Source: Azohydromonas lata NBRC 102462 (GTDB lineage: Bacteria; Pseudomonadota; Gammaproteobacteria; Burkholderiales; Burkholderiaceae_C). From it: a stretch of 64,000 nt of DNA. The notes below the pieces were generated by a model that did not search any database, was not told the origin of the DNA, and worked only from the letters and a program-made list of their open reading frames with translations. Positions 34,645-42,201 of this stretch are shown piece after piece. The DNA lies in the NCBI RefSeq assembly GCF_001571085.1, contig NZ_BCTC01000024.1, forward strand, positions 1-64,000. Direction: 5' to 3'. Both the position numbers and the translations under genes were made by a program. Each line of letters begins with the position of its first letter. Position 1 is the stretch's first letter.

Positions 34645-34902
34645 TCACGCCGCGACCTTGGGCGGCCGGCCGCGGCGCTTTGGAACCGGCACCAACCCCA
34701 AGTCGGCCGGCGTCAATTCGAACGCGCGCATGAGGTTGCGCACTCTCACCAGCGCCTCCAGCCGCGCGCCCTCTTCCATCTCGCGCAGTTGGCTCTCGGC
34801 CTCGGCCAGTTCGGCGCGCAGTTCAGCAATGCGGGCCCTCAAGGATTCGGGCGTGGGCTTGGCCACCGGCTTGACCCAGCCGGTCGGGACTTCATCAGTC
34901 AT
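34645..34902 (-). CDS. Coiled-coil protein with AT-hook-like end (short H-NS-like)
   Basis: An 85-residue protein. The first two thirds form a coiled coil (SLRARIAELRAELAEAESQL) ending in LVRVRNLMRAFELTPADLGL, similar to the oligomerisation region of H-NS/MvaT-type proteins. The C-terminus PVPKRRGRPPKVAA has an RGRPP core like an AT-hook, in place of the usual H-NS DNA-binding domain. It could bind AT-rich DNA as an oligomer or modify host H-NS. Plasmids often carry such proteins. The ATG at 34908 also exists; no clear ribosome site was seen. Confidence 0.55.
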   Translation of the reverse strand: MTDEVPTGWVKPVAKPTPESLRARIAELRAELAEAESQLREMEEGARLEALVRVRNLMRAFELTPADLGLVPVPKRRGRPPKVAA

Positions 34903-35112
34903 GTACATGCGGGAAAGTGCTTTCGAATTCCTTGGGGCAACGCGGAATGCGTAGATTGTGACCCCCTATCGGCATCACGCAACGGGCCTGAAGCGCCATG
35001 CTGCTGACTGTTCCGGCCCTCTGTCTTGCTCCGCCGGCTGACCAAACTGGTGCCCGATTCCTGCGCGGCTTCCGGGCCGGCAAGTCTGCGAGCCGCCGCT
35101 CACTGCCCTTCC

Positions 35113-35355
35113 CTAGAAACTGATCTCCGGCCCGTCCTGCTCCGGTGCGCGTTCCTCTATGGCTTGACGCTCCATCTCCAGCTCGATCAGCCTTTCCGGC
35201 GTGATGTCCGGAATGGCCTCTCCCTTGGCCACCATCTCGTCCACCTTGCGGTTCATGTCGGCAAGCAGCCTGCGCCGCAGTTCCTCGTCCTCGATCCGGC
35301 GCAAGTTCATGTAGGCCACGAAGGCAAGCATGAACTGCTGTCTGCGGTTATCCAT
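35113..35355 (-). CDS. Small helical protein next to the relaxase gene
   Basis: An 80-residue mostly helical, charged protein: RRQQFMLAFVAYMNLRRIED, RRRLLADMNRKVDEMVAKGE and ERLIELEMERQAIEERA. It lies downstream of the relaxase gene on the same strand, in the place of accessory TraD-like proteins in some IncP-like mobilization regions; that naming is a guess. A 229-bp gap with an inverted repeat separates it from the relaxase. Confidence 0.55.
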   Translation of the reverse strand: MDNRRQQFMLAFVAYMNLRRIEDEELRRRLLADMNRKVDEMVAKGEAIPDITPERLIELEMERQAIEERAPEQDGPEISF

Positions 35356-35393
35356 CCCTACTGCGCTTTCTCGGTAGCGTTCCACGCGGAGTG

Positions 35394-35416
35394 GCTGGGA
35401 CCATCGTAGTCCCAGC
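35394..35416. repeat. Inverted repeat GCTGGGAC/GTCCCAGC
   Basis: A perfect 8-bp stem with a 7-base loop between the small helical gene and the relaxase gene. It may end the relaxase transcript or be a protein site; there is no T-run. Confidence 0.45.
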
Positions 35417-35584
35417 GATCAGTCCTCGACACACCCAGCTTATTTCGCGGAATTCGAAGTTGGCATTGCAGGTCGAGATGCGCCTTTGGATCCCGCTGCG
35501 CCAAAGCGATCCCGGCATCCAGCACGCACGCATCCAATCTTCGCCATCGGGTCCCCGCCTTGCGATGGATTCCACGTCGTCGTC

Positions 35585-36586
35585 TCAGCGTGACCGGCGC
35601 TGCGGGCGCGTTGGCTCTTGCCTGACCGCTAGGGGATCGGGCTGCTGGGTTTGCCGGGCTCGCCGAGAGTCAGCCAAGTGCTGCGCCATCGGCGTGCGCG
35701 CCAAGTAGGCTTTGACATCGCGCGCGAGCTGCTGGTCCTGTGGATCGTCTGACCTGGCCAGCGCGTTGTAAACGTGCTTCCAGGCTGTGAGGGCGGCGAG
35801 CATCGTGTCTTCCCGCAGGGCGACGCCGTTGCCGCGGCTCTTGCGCAAGCGTCCCTGTTCGGCAGCATCGGCTTCCCACTGGACAGTGCTGGCCTTTGTC
35901 GCACCCCGCGTCGCACGGCGTGTCGCCCGGGCTTCGACCCCGCGCAGCCGCAGTTCGGCCGCGAACGTTTCGCGCCAGCGGTGCAGATCGGCCTTGCGGG
36001 GATTGAGCCGCTTGAAGTCGCTGTTGACGGTGCGCACGACCAGATGCACGTGCGGGTGCTCCTGATGGTCATGGAAGGCCCATGCGTACTTGTGGCCCGG
36101 GAACTCGGCCTCGGCAAACGCCCGCACGGACTCCTGGAGCGTGGCCACGTCCACCGAACCGCGGCTCATCCCGAGCTCCATGTGGAAGGTCTCGCGCCAC
36201 TTGCCGTCGTCTTCGGGAACCGTGTAGCTCGCGTACCTGAACTGCTCAGCAAGGCCAACGGTTGCTGCGGCTCCCTCGTAGACGTCTCTCTGCTCGTCCT
36301 GCAGCGGCAGCGTGTGGTCACGGCTGATGTACTTGAGCACCTTGCGCACGTCACGCATGCCCTTCTGGTCGCTCAGGAGCTTCACCATGACCTGGGGATC
36401 GTGCCGTGTCAGCGCCCGGATCTCGTCGCGGATCTCGCCGGCGTTGCGGCTTCTCAGCTTCAAGTTCGGATGCGGGTCCTTGGCGCCCTTGAATCTCTGC
36501 GGTGCGTTCTCGAACAGCACCGCTCCCCACTGCAGCAGGATGCCGTCAACCGCGGGGCCCCGGGGCGTGCTGGTGATCGTTGGCAT
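35585..36586 (-). CDS. MOBP-type relaxase (VirD2/TraI-like)
   Basis: A 333-residue relaxase. Motif III is AFHDHQEHPHVHLVVRTVN with the metal-binding histidines, and a tyrosine in VLKYISRD (Tyr86) is a candidate nicking residue. The N-terminus (AVLFENAPQRFKGAKDPHPN) and the end (rich in Arg/Gln) are less conserved. It is a short relaxase without a helicase or primase domain, so the host plasmid is mobilizable but needs a helper transfer system; none is in the window. It overlaps mobC by 41 bp. GGAGGG lies before the ATG at 36586. An IncP-like nic sequence is nearby at 37292-37300. Confidence 0.82.
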   Translation of the reverse strand: MPTITSTPRGPAVDGILLQWGAVLFENAPQRFKGAKDPHPNLKLRSRNAGEIRDEIRALTRHDPQVMVKLLSDQKGMRDVRKVLKYISRDHTLPLQDEQRDVYEGAAATVGLAEQFRYASYTVPEDDGKWRETFHMELGMSRGSVDVATLQESVRAFAEAEFPGHKYAWAFHDHQEHPHVHLVVRTVNSDFKRLNPRKADLHRWRETFAAELRLRGVEARATRRATRGATKASTVQWEADAAEQGRLRKSRGNGVALREDTMLAALTAWKHVYNALARSDDPQDQQLARDVKAYLARTPMAQHLADSRRARQTQQPDPLAVRQEPTRPQRRSR

Positions 36587-37148
36587 GCTCTGCCCTCCGC
36601 CGGCGCCCTGCCTTGCGCCGCGTGACTTCCAGGTGGTCGATGAGGCTGGCCACCAGCTCGACATGATCGAGCGCGGCCCGCGCGGCCGCCTCGATGCGCT
36701 CGCGGTCCTGATCCTTGAACTCCCCCGGAGCGCCCTGCCCCATGGCGTTGAGCGCGCGCGCGATCTGGTTCAGGTTGACGCCGATCTTCACGAGCTGCAG
36801 GTTCGATTCGGCAAGCCGCTTCAGCGCCTCATGGCCGATGAAGGCGCCGCCGGCGTTGCGGCTGGTGGCCAGGCGTCCCACGTACTCGGCTTGGGACAGG
36901 CCTTCAGCCAGAGCGCCTTCCAACAGCGCCTGGCGCTCGAGGGTCGAGAGCCAGACAGTCAGCTTGCTCCCGTTGTCATGAGGCCGCCTGGGAGAGACAC
37001 GCGTGGACGGACGGCTGGGCGCCTGCAGGGCAGCCTCGATGAGCGATCGCACCCACGGGCTGGGCTGGCCGCCGCTGGCCTCGGCGATTGGCTCTTTCAG
37101 GCCGCGCACATCGACCGTGAGCGTTTCCCGCTTGCGGGGTGTCGTCAT
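36546..37148 (-). CDS. MobC-type relaxosome protein
   Basis: A 200-residue mobilization accessory protein. The C-terminal part shows the MobC signature LVKIGVNLNQIARALNAMGQ, preceded by LTVWLSTLERQALLEGALAE (ribbon-helix-helix-like). It would bind oriT and help the relaxase load. It overlaps the relaxase start by 41 bp and is itself overlapped by a 30-residue leader frame (ATGA). GGGGAGGG precedes the start at 37148. Confidence 0.8.
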   Translation of the reverse strand: MTTPRKRETLTVDVRGLKEPIAEASGGQPSPWVRSLIEAALQAPSRPSTRVSPRRPHDNGSKLTVWLSTLERQALLEGALAEGLSQAEYVGRLATSRNAGGAFIGHEALKRLAESNLQLVKIGVNLNQIARALNAMGQGAPGEFKDQDRERIEAAARAALDHVELVASLIDHLEVTRRKAGRRRRAEHANDHQHAPGPRG

Positions 37149-37237
37149 GCGCCCTCCCCGTTACCAGCCCATGTTGGCGGCCAGCTCGCGTACAGCGGGT
37201 GGACTACATCAGGCAGCACGGTGTACAGGTCGGTCAT
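37145..37237 (-). CDS. Thirty-residue leader peptide coupled to mobC
   Basis: A short frame beginning MTDLYTVLPDVVHPLYAS, preceded by AAGGAG at good distance from its ATG at 37237; its TGA overlaps the mobC ATG as ATGA. Such coupling suggests that it is translated and sets the rate of mobC translation. No family is known, and it lies between oriT and mobC. Confidence 0.45.
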   Translation of the reverse strand: MTDLYTVLPDVVHPLYASWPPTWAGNGEGA

Positions 37238-37291
37238 CGCGGCGGCTCCTTGAAATCCAAAGCGCAGCGCACACCAAATACGGCGGACAGC

Positions 37292-37300
37292 CTATCCTGC
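37292..37300 (+). other. oriT: oriT nic site, IncP-like (CTATCCTG|C)
   Basis: CTATCCTGC matches the RP4 (IncP) nick-region sequence, where cleavage falls between G and C, here 37299/37300. It lies about 145 bp from the mobC start on the far side from the relaxase gene, the expected place. The surrounding 37238-37460 has no gene and would hold the rest of oriT. Confidence 0.6.
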
Positions 37301-37573
37301 AATGCTTTATCTGTGGGGTGTTGGAGCGTTACGCGAGCTTGCATCGCGTCGTACCAAGGGGCCGCTGTATCGGGTGCGATCACCGACTACGACAGCCGAC
37401 AACCGGCTGGGCACGGCGCAGAGTGCCGGCTGGACTAGCCTTCCCCAGCTACGTCATCAAGCCAGATCAGCACATGGATCGGCTGCTTCTGGCTCCTGAG
37501 GGGCAACCGGCAAGCTATGGAAGCAGCCGCGTCCATCCCGTTTCGCTGTGCTCGGCGGGCCGAGTGCGGCCCA

Positions 37574-37768
37574 TTTTCGACCGTCGAAAACGTTGGCCAA
37601 GAAGGGGGGTTCGATCATCGAACACCCCTGGTGTCGCTGGCCTTGGTAGGCCGGGCGCGGGCGTTTTTCAACCGTTGAAAACACCGGCTGGAGAGGGAGT
37701 TCGCTCATCCACTCCCAGCGCTGCTGACCTCTACTGGACGGTCGCAGGGCGTTTTCAACCGTTGAAAA
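37574..37768. repeat. Three TTTTCAACCGTTGAAAA palindromes downstream of parB
   Basis: Seventeen-base palindromes at 37574-37590 (variant TTTTCGACCGTCGAAAA, still self-complementary), 37665-37681 and 37752-37768, with centres 91 and 87 bp apart. No gene covers them. The same sequence is found three times inside parB. Together they may be the ParB-binding centromere (parS) of the plasmid. Confidence 0.75.
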
Positions 37769-37904
37769 CGGCAGCCAAGCGGGGCATCGCTTCACACCGA
37801 ACGCCCGCTGTAGCGGGCGCGGCCGCAGTCAAAGGCGGCCAACGGCCAGCTTTGCAGGACTGGCCGGGCAACAAGCGTTTTCAGCCCTGCACCGTCAAAA
37901 CACG

Positions 37905-37926
37905 AAAAAGCCGCCCGCAGCGGCTT
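37905..37926 (-). terminator. Rho-independent terminator of the korA-parA-parB operon
   Basis: On the minus strand GCCGCTGCGGGCGGC forms a hairpin followed by a run of five T, 45 bp beyond the parB stop. It separates the partition operon from the downstream palindromes and the mobilization region. Confidence 0.75.
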
Positions 37927-37971
37927 CGTCATTCGGTTCAGCGGATGTGCCCGGCTGTGTGGCTGGTGGCC

Positions 37972-39060
37972 CTACTTCCACAACTTGCGAAGCATCTTTT
38001 CGAAGTCAGCCCACTGCTCTTGCGGAAGCAAAGCAGCATCGATCTCCAGGACTGTGCTCTTGCCGCTGGCCCGGAACACAACCGGCTTGCCACCGATCTT
38101 CGCTCGGCGCTCTGGAACAGCCATTGCCTCGGTCCTGCTTTTCGGAGCCCCGTTGCCCTTGTCGCCCGGCACTGCTAATCCGTTCGTTTTCAACGGTTGA
38201 AAATCGCTGGACGACGCGTCGAAGTGGCTGTCCTGAGGGTTTTCTACGTCAGCCTCAGTAGCCGTTTTCAACGGTTGAAACTTGTCTGGAACTGCAGGAG
38301 CCTCTTCTTCACTGGGTGCAGCAGCTACAGCGTCGCTGGCCGTTTTCAAGGGTTGAAAAGCACCAGACGCAGCCTCGGTGAGCTTCTTGAACACCTCGGC
38401 CGCTGGCTGGGGGCCGGTGTCCTTCAACGCCTTGGCGGCGGCCAGCACCGCTTCCGGCGCTTGTACCACCGCATCCCGCAGCTCCTTCGCATACCGGAAC
38501 TGAACATCGCTTGGCGAGGCAAACGCTGCGATCACTTCTACCGGCAAGTTCGCAATGGCGAGCGCGCCGGACACCGCGCCGACACTGCGCCCGATGGCTT
38601 TGGACATTGCCAAGGCATTTGGGAAAAACCCAGCATCCAGCGCGCGCTGGTACGCCACTCCCTGCTCCCAGGCAGAGAGATCCTTGCGGCTGCGGTTCTC
38701 CCGTTCCATCTGCATCCACAACTGGAGGTCGCCGACTTCTTCCGTAATCGCCGCAACCTTCAGGCCCAGCTCCAGGCAAGCTCGGTAGCGTCGATGGCCA
38801 AAAACCACCTCGTACCTCACTCCACCAGCCCCCGCCTCGAGCGGCCGGACCTTGATCGGCTGCACATTGCCGCCGGCACTTTCAATCTCTGCTTTCAGTT
38901 CCTCGAAATCTGCGTCCTGAAAAGAGCTCTCATGCCGGTTCGCCCAGCGGCTGGACCGGATCGTCTGGGGATCGAGCAGCAGCGGCTTGCCGTCCGATAC
39001 CGTGGCCCGCTCAAGGGGAGCATCCAGGTCGCCCAAGTCCAGTCGTGCAGTCCTGCTCAT
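37972..39060 (-). CDS. parB: ParB/KorB-type partition protein with FQPLKT repeats
   Basis: A 362-residue ParB. The N-domain has GGNVQPIKVRP, the CTP-site-type motif GHRRYRACLELG and ENRSRKDLS; a helix-turn-helix follows (MSKAIGRSVGAVSGALAIAN). The C-terminal domain (SKSTVLEIDAALLPQEQWAD) would dimerise. The linker contains FQPLKT three times, near residues 235, 261 and 287, exactly 26 codons apart; each copy is encoded by the palindrome TTTTCAACSGTTGAAAA. The ATG overlaps the parA stop. It should bind parS sites and load ParA for plasmid segregation, and perhaps repress like KorB. Confidence 0.88.
   Translation of the reverse strand: MSRTARLDLGDLDAPLERATVSDGKPLLLDPQTIRSSRWANRHESSFQDADFEELKAEIESAGGNVQPIKVRPLEAGAGGVRYEVVFGHRRYRACLELGLKVAAITEEVGDLQLWMQMERENRSRKDLSAWEQGVAYQRALDAGFFPNALAMSKAIGRSVGAVSGALAIANLPVEVIAAFASPSDVQFRYAKELRDAVVQAPEAVLAAAKALKDTGPQPAAEVFKKLTEAASGAFQPLKTASDAVAAAPSEEEAPAVPDKFQPLKTATEADVENPQDSHFDASSSDFQPLKTNGLAVPGDKGNGAPKSRTEAMAVPERRAKIGGKPVVFRASGKSTVLEIDAALLPQEQWADFEKMLRKLWK
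38187..38359. repeat. Three palindromes inside the parB coding sequence
   Basis: Copies at 38187-38203 (perfect), 38265-38281 (last base changed) and 38343-38359 (one central mismatch), centres 78 bp apart, all in the same frame of parB and giving FQPLKT. The mismatch in the third is a synonymous proline change (CCC for CCG). The unrelated 20 residues between copies show that the palindrome itself, not a longer unit, is repeated. Confidence 0.85.
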
Positions 39061-39884
39061 GCCATGACCCCCATCCGAACGCCGATGCGATCCAGCACCG
39101 GGCGCAGTTCCTTCCACGCGTCTCGCGCCGCCGTCTTGTCCTTCCACTCGAAGGGCAGCAGCCCTTCGGTATGGCATTCGCGGATCACTTCGCGTTTCGG
39201 GATGCGGCAGATATCGGCTGCCGTCTTCGGTTCGTCCACGAGTGAGAACAGCCGCGAAAAGAACGTCGGGTTTGCCATCAGGTCGTTCATGCCTTGAACC
39301 TGATTCGGGTTGCGCTCGACCATGTTGGGCAGGATGCCCAGGAAGTCCAGCTGCGGATTGAGCATTTCCTTGATGCGCTCGATCCCCACGGCCGGGTCCT
39401 TGAGCAACTGGACAAGGCCGCTGATGGACTGGTCGCTGAGCTGGATCGGCGACAGAACGTGGCTGGCCGACACCAGCGCGGCCAGCAGGCGGATATCAAT
39501 GCCCGGCGGCGTGTCGATCACGGCCACGTCGAAGCTCCCCTTCGCCCGCAAAAGCGCCGCCCGGAAGTTGGAGGCCAGCGTGTTGCGAACGTCCCTACCC
39601 TTACCGGATTCCCGCTCAAGCTGCGTGAGCCCAGGCCCGGCTGGTACCAGCACGAACGGCGCCACGGGAATTGCGGCATCGGGGTCCGTGAACAGCTGGT
39701 CTGCCGTGATCTCGGCCACCACGGCCTTGCCCGAGCGCCGGATCGGCTTGGACAGGTGGCCCTGGTCGTCGATGTCGATGGCCAGGACACGCAGGCCGCT
39801 GTGCGCGAAATGCCGCGCGGTCAGGAACGCGACGGCGGACTTGCCGACGCCGCCCTTGCGAACCGCCAGAGCCAGGATCTTCAT
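39057..39884 (-). CDS. parA: ParA-type partition ATPase (IncC-like)
   Basis: A 275-residue Walker-type ATPase. The P-loop is KGGVGKSAVAFLTARHF at residues 10-26, the A' region LAIDIDDQGHLSK, and Walker B VAVIDTPPGIDIRLLAAL. The protein has no N-terminal DNA-binding extension (type Ib-like). It forms nucleoid-bound gradients that move ParB-parS complexes. ATGA overlaps link it to the korA-like gene before and parB after, the order of korA-incC-korB in IncP plasmids. Confidence 0.9.
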   Translation of the reverse strand: MKILALAVRKGGVGKSAVAFLTARHFAHSGLRVLAIDIDDQGHLSKPIRRSGKAVVAEITADQLFTDPDAAIPVAPFVLVPAGPGLTQLERESGKGRDVRNTLASNFRAALLRAKGSFDVAVIDTPPGIDIRLLAALVSASHVLSPIQLSDQSISGLVQLLKDPAVGIERIKEMLNPQLDFLGILPNMVERNPNQVQGMNDLMANPTFFSRLFSLVDEPKTAADICRIPKREVIRECHTEGLLPFEWKDKTAARDAWKELRPVLDRIGVRMGVMA

Positions 39885-40291
39885 ACGTTGCCTTTCTCAA
39901 TCAGCGCCTGCACTTCTTCCGGCGTTGCTGTCACGTCATTGGCTGCCAGGTACTCGACCAGCGCCGTCACTGGATAACCCGCGCGCTGGAGCTTCAACAT
40001 TTCGGGCCGCAGCGCCTCCATCAGAGCCTCGCGCAGCGGCTTGGCTGCCATGAAATCCTCGGCGGACAGCTTGCGGCTCTGTGCCGTGGCGTGCCACTTC
40101 AGGACGCGCGCCTTGGTCTGGCTGGCCTGCGCCGGCTTCACGCCCGCCGCCTCTGCGGCCTGTACTGTGGGGACGCCGTCCACCAACATCGCCCGGGCCA
40201 GCTTGAGCGAACGGTCTGCGAGCGTGTGCCCCTCTCGCACGGCACGCTCGAACTGCTCCGGTGTCAGCAGCACCTTGGGCGGTTTTGACAT
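39881..40291 (-). CDS. KorA/TrfB-type repressor
   Basis: A 136-residue protein. The N-terminal half, LTPEQFERAVREGHTLADRS then LARAMLVDGVPTVQAAEAAG and VKPAQASQTKARVL, matches TrfB/KorA DNA-binding domains of IncP plasmids (helix-turn-helix around residues 40-65). The C-terminal half is a longer helical domain. It is the first gene of the partition operon and probably represses it; direct repeats GGAATTAC lie just upstream of its start. GCAGGAAC precedes the ATG at 40291. Confidence 0.78.
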   Translation of the reverse strand: MSKPPKVLLTPEQFERAVREGHTLADRSLKLARAMLVDGVPTVQAAEAAGVKPAQASQTKARVLKWHATAQSRKLSAEDFMAAKPLREALMEALRPEMLKLQRAGYPVTALVEYLAANDVTATPEEVQALIEKGNV

Positions 40292-40313
40292 GTTCCTGCC
40301 TGCATCAACATAA

Positions 40314-40332
40314 GTAATTCCGATGTAATTCC
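40314..40332 (-). promoter_or_regulatory. Direct repeat GTAATTCC x2 upstream of the korA-like gene
   Basis: Two copies of GTAATTCC with an 11-bp period lie 23-41 bp before the start codon, in an AT-rich patch that must hold the promoter of the korA-parA-parB operon. One helical turn apart, they could be a KorA-like operator, different from the classical GTTTAGCTAAAC. Confidence 0.45.
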
Positions 40333-40338
40333 TGATTA

Positions 40339-40551
40339 TTACGCATTTTCCTGTCGGCAGCCGCTACTTGCAGGGCTTGATGCGCTGACTTGGAAGCGTC
40401 CCAGGGTGTCGCGTGCTCCGGCTGCCAGGGGAGCCTGTACCTGCTCCAGCTGGGCCACGCACTCACGCAGTGCTGCCACCAAGTCGAGATTCACGGCGTG
40501 TTGCTGGCCCATGGCAAGCTGCAGCGATGCGGCTTCGTGGCGGCCCCGCAA
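40339..40551 (-). CDS. Possible small protein upstream of korA
   Basis: A 70-codon frame with a protein-like middle (LQLAMGQQHAVNLDLVAALR, then ECVAQLEQVQAPLAAGA). No ribosome site is clear, and its 3' end reaches the AT-rich control region of the korA-like gene. It may be a real small plasmid protein or chance. Confidence 0.3.
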   Translation of the reverse strand: MRGRHEAASLQLAMGQQHAVNLDLVAALRECVAQLEQVQAPLAAGARDTLGRFQVSASSPASSGCRQENA

Positions 40552-40627
40552 CGCCTCGCAGCACCATTCGAAGGCAGCCTTGCTGCCCCCTACTCCTGCA
40601 CTCCACTGGGCACGTGTGCCGCGTGGG

Positions 40628-40900
40628 TCAGGCGATCAGATAGCAGGCAGCCGTGGCGCCGACGCGGCCCACCGTGAGCCCGATGGGCTTGCCGTCAAGC
40701 GTCCAGATGGTTTCGTCACGCCTGGCGTCGTACTTGAAGGCCAAGCCTGCGCCCAGTCCGAAGCTGGCCCGCTGCAGCGTCTGTTGAAATTCCTCATGCG
40801 ATACGCGGCGAACCCGTGCTGCATGGGTGTCGGGGGCATGTGCTGACGACTGCTCAGGCAACGGGCCGGGCGGCTGATCAGTCACGATGAGCAAGGACAT
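40628..40900 (-). CDS. Small plasmid protein of unknown function
   Basis: A 90-residue protein; SLLIVTDQPPGPLPEQSSAH leads into a more ordered part, RRVSHEEFQQTLQRASFGLG and TIWTLDGKPIGLTVGRVGAT. Similar proteins accompany DUF932 genes on plasmids and integrative elements as far as I recall. AGGAG lies before the ATG at 40900. It follows the DUF932 gene by 90 bp on the same strand, probably in one operon. Confidence 0.6.
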   Translation of the reverse strand: MSLLIVTDQPPGPLPEQSSAHAPDTHAARVRRVSHEEFQQTLQRASFGLGAGLAFKYDARRDETIWTLDGKPIGLTVGRVGATAACYLIA

Positions 40901-40990
40901 GAGCTCACTCCTGGGTGTGGAGGAGGGGGGTTGCACCACGCCGGGCAAGGCCGGCGTGGATGGCGGGGCGTCTGCCCGCAGGCAGTGGCG

Positions 40991-42049
40991 TTAGGCGGGC
41001 AGGGCGCCGGCCTTCGCGGCCAACTCGCGCACTGCCTCCCAGGCGCGCAACTTCAGGCCCTCGCCAGCGCCGAACCATGCCGAGGTCATGCGCGTGTCGT
41101 CGCTGCGCCCGCGCTCATGATCCACGTAGTCCGTGACCGCGTTGAGCAGCGCCCATGCGCTCCTCCTGCCGCAGAGGTCGGCGCCGATCTGTTCGCCGCC
41201 AAAGAGGCCCATCAGCCGCTTGTAGCCGCGGCTCGCGCGCACGTCCGGCAGAGGCTGCCCCTTGGGCGGGCGCTGAACGGTGGAAAGCAGATCAGACACG
41301 AATCGGTCAGCCTGCGCTTCCGTCACGTCCACCTGCACCAGCAGCCGCGCCTCCACCAGCCAGCGGTCCCAGGCCGTGAGCACGATGCCGAGTTGCTGGC
41401 GCACGGCGCCCGCGTCGAACTTCTTCATGTGCGGGACGCGCACGCACTGCACCACCGGCCCTTCGGTGGTGTCCTGTTCGGTTTGCCCGCCCGTGACGTT
41501 CAATCCCGTACCGGCCGCCATCGTCAGCGTGTTGTGGCACACGACCCGGATGGCGGTGAACTTGGCGGTGGTGGCCATCGTCCCGTCGTAGGAGGTCGCC
41601 AGCAGCAGGTAAGGACGCACCGTGTCCTGGCCGACAACCGGGGCGCCGTCGTTGACCTTCGCCAGCCCCCAGACCCGCTTGCCGTCCGAGAGAGCGCCGG
41701 CCGTTTCCAGCACGAACCCGCCAGCCTCCGCGAGCTTGCCGAAAAAGTCGAGCACTTCGCCCGGCTGCACTACCTGATAGCCGCTGCTCACGACGCTTAG
41801 GGCGCTGCCCGTGTCCGAGCGATACAGCACGTCCCGGCCTTCCAGCGCCTCGATGCGGTCGGCGGCGCCGGCATCGGCACGCTGGAAGAGGACGGATGTG
41901 CGCTGGACCGTGTACGCCAGTCCGGCTTCGCGCCGCCAGGTTTCGAGGTCAGCGCCCGCCGTCAGGCGCCGCCCCAGCTTGTGCCATGGGGCCTCGCCGA
42001 CGAAAGCGATAGCGGCGCGGCCTGTGGTGGTGTCGATGAGATGTGCCAT
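40991..42049 (-). CDS. DUF932 plasmid protein
   Basis: A 352-residue protein of the DUF932 (phage/plasmid-like TIGR03299) family: TTTGRAAIAFVGEAPWHKLG, VVSSGYQVVQPGEVLDFFGK, AKFTAIRVVCHNTLTMA and GYKRLMGLFGGEQ. The family is widespread on plasmids and phages; its function is unknown, with suggestions of anti-restriction or recombination roles not established. GGAGAACC precedes the ATG at 42049. An AT-rich promoter with an inverted repeat lies upstream. Confidence 0.85.
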   Translation of the reverse strand: MAHLIDTTTGRAAIAFVGEAPWHKLGRRLTAGADLETWRREAGLAYTVQRTSVLFQRADAGAADRIEALEGRDVLYRSDTGSALSVVSSGYQVVQPGEVLDFFGKLAEAGGFVLETAGALSDGKRVWGLAKVNDGAPVVGQDTVRPYLLLATSYDGTMATTAKFTAIRVVCHNTLTMAAGTGLNVTGGQTEQDTTEGPVVQCVRVPHMKKFDAGAVRQQLGIVLTAWDRWLVEARLLVQVDVTEAQADRFVSDLLSTVQRPPKGQPLPDVRASRGYKRLMGLFGGEQIGADLCGRRSAWALLNAVTDYVDHERGRSDDTRMTSAWFGAGEGLKLRAWEAVRELAAKAGALPA

Positions 42050-42136
42050 CAAGGTTCTCCAGCGGTTGAACCGGGGGGACGGTTGCCGCCGTCCCTGGGC
42101 CCCGGATCGCTACACTTCGTGTGCTGCGATGTATTA

Positions 42137-42201
42137 AATATAAATTATATAAAGCTAAAATACAAGGCATGCAGAGATACAGAGTGTGAACACGCTCACA
42201 C
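42137..42201 (-). promoter_or_regulatory. Promoter and inverted repeat of the DUF932 gene
   Basis: On the minus strand TTGTAT (42160-42165), a 17-bp spacer and TATATT (42137-42142) form a sigma-70-type promoter in a strikingly AT-rich patch. An inverted repeat GTGTGA/TCACAC lies at 42184-42201, just upstream of the -35, where an activator or repressor could bind. Confidence 0.55.

Noticed and set aside
37610-37624. Palindrome around TTCGATCATCGAA as another centromere copy
   Set aside because: It is self-complementary but differs from the TTTTCAACSGTTGAAAA consensus at most positions; probably chance.
37574-38359. The palindromes as Rho-independent terminators
   Set aside because: They are AT-rich at the ends, lack T-tails, and three lie within an open coding frame; a better terminator exists at 37905.
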